From contig JAQZAY010000261.1 in assembly GCA_029239415.1 (NCBI GenBank), positions 1 to 5,320 on the forward strand: a DNA stretch of 5,320 nucleotides, written 5' to 3'. The position numbers were made by a program, and so were the translations under genes. This DNA comes from Pseudomonas sp. (GTDB lineage: Bacteria > Pseudomonadota > Gammaproteobacteria > Pseudomonadales > Pseudomonadaceae). Positions 1-3,902 of the stretch are shown here, one piece after another (position 1 is the stretch's first letter; every line of letters starts with the position of its first letter). The notes beneath the pieces were generated by a model that was not told the origin of the DNA, did no database searches, and was given only the letters and a program-made list of their open reading frames with translations.

Positions 1-269
1 GTGGAGGAGCCGTCCATGATGCTCAAGCCGGCTCCACCACCCGACACGTCGTAGTCGAACCGGACGATTAGCTCATGGTTTCCGGGTGTGACCTCAAAGA
101 AGCGCCCATCGACCAAGCGCTCCTTGTCCAGGCGCTCAGCCATGAGCAGCCGGTCGTTGGGAAATGGCGTCGACAAATCGACCCAGGCCATCTGCGGATC
201 GGCTGTCGTGATCGGAGTCTGGCAGCCAGCAACGATGCTAGCGGCGAGTAACAGCGCCAACCTGCTCAT
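1..269 (-). CDS. Small outer-membrane lipoprotein, function unknown (3' end outside window)
   Basis: The frame stays open from the ATG at 269 to the window edge, giving 89 complete codons. The N-terminus MSRLALLLAASIVAGC is a short lipoprotein signal peptide with lipobox V13-A14-G15-C16, so Cys16 should be lipidated. Residue +2 is Gln rather than Asp, which by the usual Lol rule favours the outer membrane. The visible mature part has a W-V-D-L motif near residue 29 and then a segment GRFFEVTPGNHELIVRFDY. That segment vaguely resembles the 'PG-H-L-V' pattern of PEGA-type beta domains; this is an inference, not a family assignment. The start at 269 is supported by GGAG eight bases upstream and by the signal peptide beginning exactly there. 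The ATG overlaps the TGA of a 22-codon ORF upstream. The gene is divergent from the KfrA-like gene. I do not recognise a named gene. Confidence 0.8.
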   Translation of the reverse strand, partial: MSRLALLLAASIVAGCQTPITTADPQMAWVDLSTPFPNDRLLMAERLDKERLVDGRFFEVTPGNHELIVRFDYDVSGGGAGLSIMDGSS

Positions 270-334
270 GCCGAATGCTCCAAGGTCGATGTCTTCAGCA
301 TAGTGCCAACCGCAAAGGGTGGCTGCTGTTCCAT
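266..334 (-). CDS. 22-codon upstream ORF, possibly a leader translationally coupled to the lipoprotein
   Basis: The reading frame MEQQPPFAVGTMLKTSTLEHSA begins at an ATG preceded by a good ribosome-binding site (GAGGGAG, five bases before the ATG). It ends in a TGA that shares bases with the lipoprotein ATG (ATGA). This arrangement is typical of translational coupling. The peptide has no hydrophobic segment, no run of one regulatory amino acid and no recognised family. It may be a genuine leader peptide or just a chance frame inside the 5' untranslated region. An internal ATG (codon 12) lies in the same frame. Only conservation or ribosome profiling could tell whether it is translated. Confidence 0.35.
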   Translation of the reverse strand: MEQQPPFAVGTMLKTSTLEHSA

Positions 335-434
335 TACATCTCCCTCAAGCAATCTGACGGCGTTTCAAAGCCTTCACATGCGATAAGCCGTGATTATTTC
401 ATGTCACAAACAGCTTGTATGCTTGCTAGAAATC

Positions 435-476
435 TTGGAAAATTAGTACGTAATTACATAGTACGTACCACAGTAC
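435..476 (+). promoter_or_regulatory. Promoter with overlapping palindrome cluster, probable autoregulatory operator of the KfrA-like gene
   Basis: A possible -35 box, TTGGAA (435-440), is followed after 17-18 bases by ATAGTA/TAGTAC (458-464), a poor -10. Over it lie repeated palindromes: TAGTACGTA at 444-452 and again at 459-467 (15-bp period), the self-complementary GTAATTAC at 450-457 and GTACGTAC at 461-468, and a further GTAC at 473-476. GTACGTA (446-452) and TACGTAC (462-468) also form an inverted repeat. Plasmid KfrA proteins are known to repress their own promoter through a repeated operator, so this cluster is a natural binding site for the product of the gene starting at 498. The repeats are seen directly; the link to KfrA and the promoter boxes are inferred. 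Confidence 0.5.
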
Positions 477-497
477 AAAATCGTCGGAGAGACAGGC

Positions 498-1484
498 ATG
501 GCCCGGGGCGGGATCAACAAGGTCGTAGTGCAGAAGGCCCGTCAGGCGCTATTGGCCCGGGGAGAGCATCCCAGCATCGATGCGATCCGCATCGAGCTGG
601 GCAATACAGGCTCGAAAACCACGATCCACCGATATCTCAAGGAGCTGGAAGAGCAGGCCGCTCCGCTCGCAACAGCGAGCATCAGCGAGCAGCTGAGCAG
701 CCTGGTGGCGCAGTTGGCCGGTCAGCTCGAAGAAGAAGGGCAGGCACGGATCGATGCGGCACAGGCCGAACTGGACCGCCAGCGCGAGCAATGGCAGGCG
801 CAATTGCACATTGCTCAGCAAGCGCTTGAGGCCGCGCACCAGGAGCACCAGGCGCAAGCCGACAGCCTGGCCGCCCAGGCATCCGAGCTCGCCAGTACCC
901 GTGCCACGCTGCAGGCCGAGCAGTTGCGTACTGCCAGCCTGAGCCAGGCCAAGGACGAACTGCATGTGCGCCTGGCAGACAAGGAAGAACAGGTGCGCTC
1001 CCTCGAGGACAAGCATCGGCACGCGCGCGATGCGCTGGAGCACTACCGCAGCGCCAGCCGCGAGCAGCGTGAACAAGAGCAGCGTCGTCATGAGTCCCAG
1101 GTCCAGCAATTGCAAGTCGAACTGCGCCAGGTGCAGCAGGGACTGGTCGTCAAGCAGGACGAACTCACGCGCCTGCACCGAGACAATGAGCGACTGGTGG
1201 TCGAGGCGCAGCAACGCGACCGCGAGATACGCCAGCGCCAGGCCTATCTCGAGCAGCGCGACGATCAGATCCAGGGGCTGACCACTGCCATGGCCCAGCT
1301 GCAGGGTGCTCGTGACGAACTGCTGCGCCAGCTTGGCGAAAGCCGTGCGCAACAGGATGCCCAGCGCAGGCAGCTAGAGGCGTATCAGGCTCGGCTCGAA
1401 CGCCTGCAGGGCGAACTGGATGCCAGTGTCGAAGCGCTGAAGACGTGCAGCGAGGGGCTGTCCGAGTCTGTCCCTGACAAATAG
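498..1484 (+). CDS. KfrA-like DNA-binding coiled-coil protein
   Basis: This is a 328-residue cytosolic protein. The N-terminus (residues 1-53) contains a helix-turn-helix region with HPSIDAIRIELG and GSKTTIHRYLKEL, matching the KfrA_N type of domain (PF11740) by eye. From about residue 55 to 320 it is almost entirely Gln, Glu, Arg, Ala and Leu in heptad-like order with no prolines inside, predicting one long alpha-helical coiled coil. KfrA of plasmid RK2 is a DNA-binding autorepressor with the same architecture, acting as a nucleoid-associated or partition-accessory protein. No parA, parB or replication gene is visible here, so this copy is more likely a chromosomal orphan regulator or nucleoid-type protein. 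The start is set by GGAGA seven bases upstream. The palindrome cluster at its promoter suggests autorepression. Family confidence is good; cellular role is unknown. Confidence 0.88.
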   Translation: MARGGINKVVVQKARQALLARGEHPSIDAIRIELGNTGSKTTIHRYLKELEEQAAPLATASISEQLSSLVAQLAGQLEEEGQARIDAAQAELDRQREQWQAQLHIAQQALEAAHQEHQAQADSLAAQASELASTRATLQAEQLRTASLSQAKDELHVRLADKEEQVRSLEDKHRHARDALEHYRSASREQREQEQRRHESQVQQLQVELRQVQQGLVVKQDELTRLHRDNERLVVEAQQRDREIRQRQAYLEQRDDQIQGLTTAMAQLQGARDELLRQLGESRAQQDAQRRQLEAYQARLERLQGELDASVEALKTCSEGLSESVPDK

Positions 1485-1533
1485 ATCAAACTCTGCTGGC
1501 CTGCCGCTTTCCTATTTCATGCAGCACAGGCAA

Positions 1534-1556
1534 ATCGCCCCGCATTTCTGGGCGAT
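1534..1556 (+). other. Hairpin between the KfrA-like gene and the 56-residue ORF
   Basis: ATCGCCC (1534-1540) is complementary to GGGCGAT (1550-1556) with a nine-base loop. No T-run follows, so it is not a convincing intrinsic terminator. It lies 50 bp after the KfrA-like stop and ends 20 bp before the next start, so it could be an RNA stability or processing hairpin in the intergenic part of a shared transcript, or chance. Confidence 0.3.
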
Positions 1557-1576
1557 CCATCGGCAGAGGAGGCAAC

Positions 1577-1747
1577 ATGCACAATCGACACCCAGATGCT
1601 GAAGACCGCAAGGACCAGGGCCCGCATTCTTCCGACGAGGCCACCAAGGGCAATGACCTGGGATTCGACCCGGACTCACCCGACCTCGAAGATCCCCAGG
1701 TCGACCCCACGGGCCCTGCGAAGCCGCCCCTGGATGACGACGCCTGA
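1577..1747 (+). CDS. Small acidic, probably disordered protein of unknown function (56 aa)
   Basis: The ORF starts at ATG 1577 with a near-perfect Shine-Dalgarno AGGAGG at 1567-1572, four bases before the start, and ends with TGA at 1745-1747. The protein begins MHNRHPDAEDRKDQGPHSSD and continues to a DDDA end. It is rich in Asp, Pro and Glu, lacks hydrophobic stretches, and has a DPDSPDLEDP-type repeat of acidic-proline units, all indicating an intrinsically disordered soluble protein. It resembles, from memory, short hypothetical proteins widely annotated in Pseudomonas; no function is known to me. It sits 92 bp after the KfrA-like gene on the same strand and is followed 23 bp later by a strong hairpin, so it probably ends that transcription unit. 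The very strong ribosome-binding site argues that it is a real gene. Confidence 0.75.
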   Translation: MHNRHPDAEDRKDQGPHSSDEATKGNDLGFDPDSPDLEDPQVDPTGPAKPPLDDDA

Positions 1748-1770
1748 TTCTGGGCGTCCGCCAGAAACAC

Positions 1771-1796
1771 CAAGGCCCCGCAGATGCGGGGCCTTG
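1771..1796. terminator. Bidirectional-type terminator hairpin between convergent genes
   Basis: A perfect 11-bp stem, CAAGGCCCCGC (1771-1781) with GCGGGGCCTTG (1786-1796), encloses a four-base AGAT loop. It lies between the plus-strand 56-residue ORF (stop at 1747) and the minus-strand operon (stop at 1816). The T-run is weak on the plus strand (TCGTTACT) and somewhat better on the minus strand (GTGTTTC). The position between converging stops and the strength of the stem support termination in both directions. Confidence 0.8.
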
Positions 1797-1815
1797 TCGT
1801 TACTCAAGAGCGGTT

Positions 1816-2067
1816 TCAGCCTTCGAGTCTTTTCGCTTCATCGGCACCCGAGGAAGACAGCTTGATCGGGTAGGTGATGCTGACCGCGTTGTCGGCATCG
1901 ACGCTCACACTACCGTCATGGATCAAGCCCTGTTCCTGTAAGGTCTGCAGCATGTCCGCCACGGCTTTCTCGCCGCGGTAGTTGTCGAGCACTTCCTTGC
2001 CCAGGCCGTGGGGATGGGCGTGGTAGAGGCGGGTCAAGACTTCTTTGCGCAGTTCGTCGTTACTCAT
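1816..2067 (-). CDS. Small winged-helix-like protein of unknown function (83 aa)
   Basis: The product is a soluble 83-residue protein with no signal peptide. By eye its pattern is helix (ELRKEVLTRLYHAHP), helix (LGKEVLDNYRG), helix (AVADMLQTLQEQGLI), then a beta-hairpin-like part (SVSVDADNAVSITYPIKLSS) and a last helix (GADEAKRL). This order, including the '-YPIKLSSSGADEAKRL-' end that resembles 'ITLTDEG' tails of winged helices, suggests a small winged-helix fold. Whether it binds DNA or a protein is not visible. The ATG at 2067 has GAGG five bases upstream. It lies 27 bp downstream of the DUF4142 gene on the same strand and is probably cotranscribed with it, ending at the hairpin 1771-1796. 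I recognise no gene name. Confidence 0.78.
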   Translation of the reverse strand: MSNDELRKEVLTRLYHAHPHGLGKEVLDNYRGEKAVADMLQTLQEQGLIHDGSVSVDADNAVSITYPIKLSSSGADEAKRLEG

Positions 2068-2094
2068 GGGGGCCTCGCTTGTGTACTACGGTGA

Positions 2095-2595
2095 TCACTT
2101 GCCGTGCTTGGCCTGCAGCTGCTTGGCATGTTGCAGGTGCTGCTCGAGGGTCGGCAGTTTTTCAGCGGCGAAGGCTTTCAGCTCGGCCTTGTCGGACGAA
2201 TTGGCTTCCTTCTTGTACAGCTCGACTGCTTTTTCGTGAGCATCGACCTGGTTGTTGATGTAGGACTTGTCGAACGACTCTTCACGCCACTCCAGAATCA
2301 CCTTCTTGACCTTGTCGGTCAGCGCTGCCTCGTCTGGCGGGGTGATGTCGTTTTTCTTCGCCAGGGCACCGAGTTGCTGGTTGGCCGCCGTGTGGTCGGT
2401 CACCATTTGCTTGGCGAACTTCTGGATCTCGGCGTCCTTGCTCTTTTCCTGTGCCAGGTTACCGGTTACCACTTCAGCGATACCGGCTTCGGTCGCGGCA
2501 TCCACGAAGTCATCGGACGTGGCGGCCATCGCTTGAAGAGATCCGACACCCAGCACGAACGAAAGGCCCAGTTGCTTGAGGAACAGATTATTCAT
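2095..2595 (-). CDS. DUF4142 periplasmic protein (ferritin-like helical bundle family)
   Basis: This is a 166-residue exported protein. Residues 1-24 form a Sec signal peptide (Lys7, hydrophobic core LGLSFVLGVGSLQ, cleavage after A-M-A at 24). The mature part is all-helical and shows the DUF4142 (PF13628) pattern: DFVDAATEAGIAEVVTGNLA, then EIQKFAKQMVTDHTAANQQL near residues 57-76, a central helix with VDAHEKAVELYKKEA, and a C-terminal LPTLEQHLQHAKQL helix with its histidines. The family is predicted to adopt a ferritin-like four-helix fold; its biochemical role is unknown and it is often linked to envelope stress. The start is fixed by AAAGGAG at 2602-2608 and by the signal peptide. It is the first gene of a minus-strand pair with the 83-residue protein and is divergent from the 80-residue ORF and xthA. 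Confidence 0.88.
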   Translation of the reverse strand: MNNLFLKQLGLSFVLGVGSLQAMAATSDDFVDAATEAGIAEVVTGNLAQEKSKDAEIQKFAKQMVTDHTAANQQLGALAKKNDITPPDEAALTDKVKKVILEWREESFDKSYINNQVDAHEKAVELYKKEANSSDKAELKAFAAEKLPTLEQHLQHAKQLQAKHGK

Positions 2596-2614
2596 GGCGT
2601 ACTCCTTTGAGAGG

Positions 2615-2632
2615 CGCGACGTCAGTGTCGCG
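2615..2632 (-). other. Leader hairpin just upstream of the DUF4142 ribosome-binding site
   Basis: CGCGAC (2615-2620) pairs with GTCGCG (2627-2632) around a six-base loop. On the minus-strand transcript this lies six bases upstream of the AAAGGAG site at 2602-2608. It could be an mRNA 5' stem-loop that affects stability or translation, or a dyad bound by a regulator. No family of RNA thermometer or riboswitch is recognised. Confidence 0.35.
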
Positions 2633-2637
2633 TACTG

Positions 2638-2667
2638 TTGAGCGCTGACGATGCCGAAAGGTTTGAT
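2638..2667 (+). promoter_or_regulatory. Weak candidate promoter for the 80-residue ORF and xthA
   Basis: TTGAGC (2638-2643) and TTTGAT (2662-2667), separated by 18 bases, each match four of six consensus positions of a sigma-70 promoter. Transcription would begin near 2674 and give a leader of about 120 bases before the ATG at 2797. The element overlaps the dyad at 2650-2684. This is a pattern match only; no better plus-strand promoter was seen in the spacer. Confidence 0.22.
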
Positions 2668-2684
2668 TTTTTTTCGAAAGCATC
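2650..2684. other. Dyad symmetry with a T8 tract in the divergent spacer
   Basis: GATGC-CGAAA (2650-2659) pairs with TTTCG (2672-2676) and GCATC (2680-2684), leaving three unpaired A bases at 2677-2679. Eight Ts run at 2667-2674. It lies between the divergent DUF4142 gene and the 80-residue ORF. The A-tract on the minus strand could act as an UP-like or bent element, and the dyad as a regulator site. It is not placed after a gene end, so it is unlikely to be a terminator. Confidence 0.3.
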
Positions 2685-2796
2685 AGCAAAGAACGTCGCC
2701 AGGCACTCCGCACGCCCGGCGCCGAACCGGCATTCGGGTTGAACAAAGCCCCCCGCCAAGGCTCACACCCATATGGACCGCACAAGGAGCCCGAGC

Positions 2797-3039
2797 ATGA
2801 GCATCGACCGCAGTATCCCCGAGCTTACGGCCTGGTACGCCCAATACGACGACGTGAGCTACCGCAGCGAATCGCCCGATGCCTATCACCACGAGCTGGT
2901 GCGCACCGCCGAGGCCCTGCGTGACGACGGCGTCATCGACTGGGACGACTGGCTCGCGCTCAAGGCCCTGGCCGACGACGCGCATGTCAACGCACTGGCC
3001 GAGGCGGTGCAGGCGCATGTCAATGACCCGGACGCCTGA
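2797..3039 (+). CDS. Small acidic protein of unknown function upstream of xthA (80 aa)
   Basis: The start at 2797 is chosen because AAGGAG (2784-2789) sits seven bases before it; an in-frame ATG at 2773 has no such site and would add eight unlikely residues. The 80-residue product begins MSIDRSIPELTAWYAQYDDV, is acidic and Ala/Leu-rich, and looks mainly helical, with motifs ELVRTAEALRDDGVIDWDDW and a last helix VNALAEAVQAHV. It has no signal peptide, membrane segment or known catalytic motif. It ends 12 bp before the xthA start, so the two are very likely cotranscribed and possibly translationally linked. I do not recognise the family; an accessory role in the repair operon is only a guess from position. 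Confidence 0.8.
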   Translation: MSIDRSIPELTAWYAQYDDVSYRSESPDAYHHELVRTAEALRDDGVIDWDDWLALKALADDAHVNALAEAVQAHVNDPDA

Positions 3040-3051
3040 GGGTCGATGTCG

Positions 3052-3846
3052 ATGAAAGCCCTGAAGATCGCCACGTTCAACATCAACGGCATTCGCAGCC
3101 GCCTGCCGGGGCTGCTTGACTGGCTGGCCCGCGAACAGCCCGACATCGCTTGCCTGCAGGAACTGAAGGCCCCGGACAAGGATTTTCCACGCCAGGCCAT
3201 CGAAGAGGCGGGCTACGGCTGCCTGTACCACGGCCAGGTCTCCTGGAATGGCGTGGCCATCCTGGCCAAGGACAGCGAGCCGCTGGAAATCCGCCGGGGC
3301 TTGCCAGGCATGGAGGATGACCCGCAGAGCCGCTACCTGGAGGCCGCGGTGCATGGCCTGCATGTCGCATGCCTGTACTTGCCCAATGGCAACCCGCAAC
3401 CGGGGCCCAAGTTCGACTACAAGCTGCGCTGGTTCGAGTGCCTGATCCAGCACGCCCAGGGCCTGCATGACAGCGACCATCCCGTGGTCATGGCTGGCGA
3501 CTACAATGTGGTGCCGACCGACTTCGACATCTACGACACGCGCTCATGGCTCAAGGATGCGCTGCTGCAGCCCGAATCCCGGGCCTGCTACCAGCGACTG
3601 CTCGACCAGGGCTGGGTGGACGCCATTCGCCACCTGCATCCCGAGGAGCGGGTCTACACGTTCTGGGACTATTTTCGCAAGCATTGGGAGCGCAACGCTG
3701 GGTTGCGGATCGACCACCTGTTGCTCAACCCAGCGTGTGCGCCGTATCTCAAGGCCGCCGGTGTCGATGCCTGGGTCCGTAACGAGGCGCATGCCAGCGA
3801 CCATGCCCCGGCCTGGATCCAGACAGCCACACGCAAGCACCGGTGA
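3052..3846 (+). CDS. xthA: Exodeoxyribonuclease III (AP endonuclease)
   Basis: XthA removes nucleotides 3'-5' from duplex DNA and cleaves 5' to abasic sites in base-excision repair. The 264-residue product carries the full exonuclease-endonuclease-phosphatase fold signature: FNINGIR with Asn10, CLQELK with metal-binding Glu37, YLPNG with Tyr109, GDYN with Asp150 and Asn152, TFWDYF near 203-208, LRIDHLLL with Asp221, and SDH with Asp250 and His251. These correspond to E. coli Asn7, Glu34, Tyr109, Asp151/Asn153, Asp229 and Asp258/His259. The length is typical (E. coli 268). The intact residues separate it from Crc, the catalytically dead Pseudomonas relative. The start at 3052 has GAGGG nine bases upstream; an ATG at 3046 (adding Met-Ser) lies only three bases from that site and is less likely. 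It is the second gene of the run, with a GGDEF gene 56 bp downstream. Confidence 0.95.
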   Translation: MKALKIATFNINGIRSRLPGLLDWLAREQPDIACLQELKAPDKDFPRQAIEEAGYGCLYHGQVSWNGVAILAKDSEPLEIRRGLPGMEDDPQSRYLEAAVHGLHVACLYLPNGNPQPGPKFDYKLRWFECLIQHAQGLHDSDHPVVMAGDYNVVPTDFDIYDTRSWLKDALLQPESRACYQRLLDQGWVDAIRHLHPEERVYTFWDYFRKHWERNAGLRIDHLLLNPACAPYLKAAGVDAWVRNEAHASDHAPAWIQTATRKHR

Positions 3847-3902
3847 AACTCCCGTCACTGGCGTCCTGAGCGGGGACACCAGCGAGCCAACAGGTCGATT
3901 TC

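Noticed and set aside
381..420. TGTGA...TCAC pattern on the minus strand considered as a CRP/Vfr site
   Set aside because: The half-sites are separated by ten bases instead of the six required.
444..476. Repeats considered as a CRISPR or plasmid iteron array
   Set aside because: Units are only nine bases, two full copies exist, and there is no replication gene or spacer structure; an operator fits better.
549..1352. Long open frame on the minus strand inside the KfrA-like gene (267 codons)
   Set aside because: It is a mirror of the GC-rich, Gln/Leu-rich coiled-coil coding sequence; it has no ribosome-binding site and a low-complexity Leu-rich product.
1486..1773. Minus-strand frame of 95 codons opposite the 56-residue ORF
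   Set aside because: Its start lies inside the terminator hairpin, it has no ribosome-binding site, and the opposite strand has a strong AGGAGG and a coherent acidic protein.
2104..2610. Plus-strand frame of 168 codons opposite the DUF4142 gene
   Set aside because: The minus strand has a signal peptide, a family match and an excellent ribosome-binding site; the plus frame is its shadow.
2683..3480. Minus-strand frame of 265 codons across the 80-residue ORF and xthA
   Set aside because: It crosses two well-supported genes and an intergenic gap, and its product resembles no domain.
3052..3846. Possibility that this gene is crc rather than xthA
   Set aside because: Crc has lost the catalytic residues, whereas Glu37, Asp150, Asn152, Asp250 and His251 are all present here.
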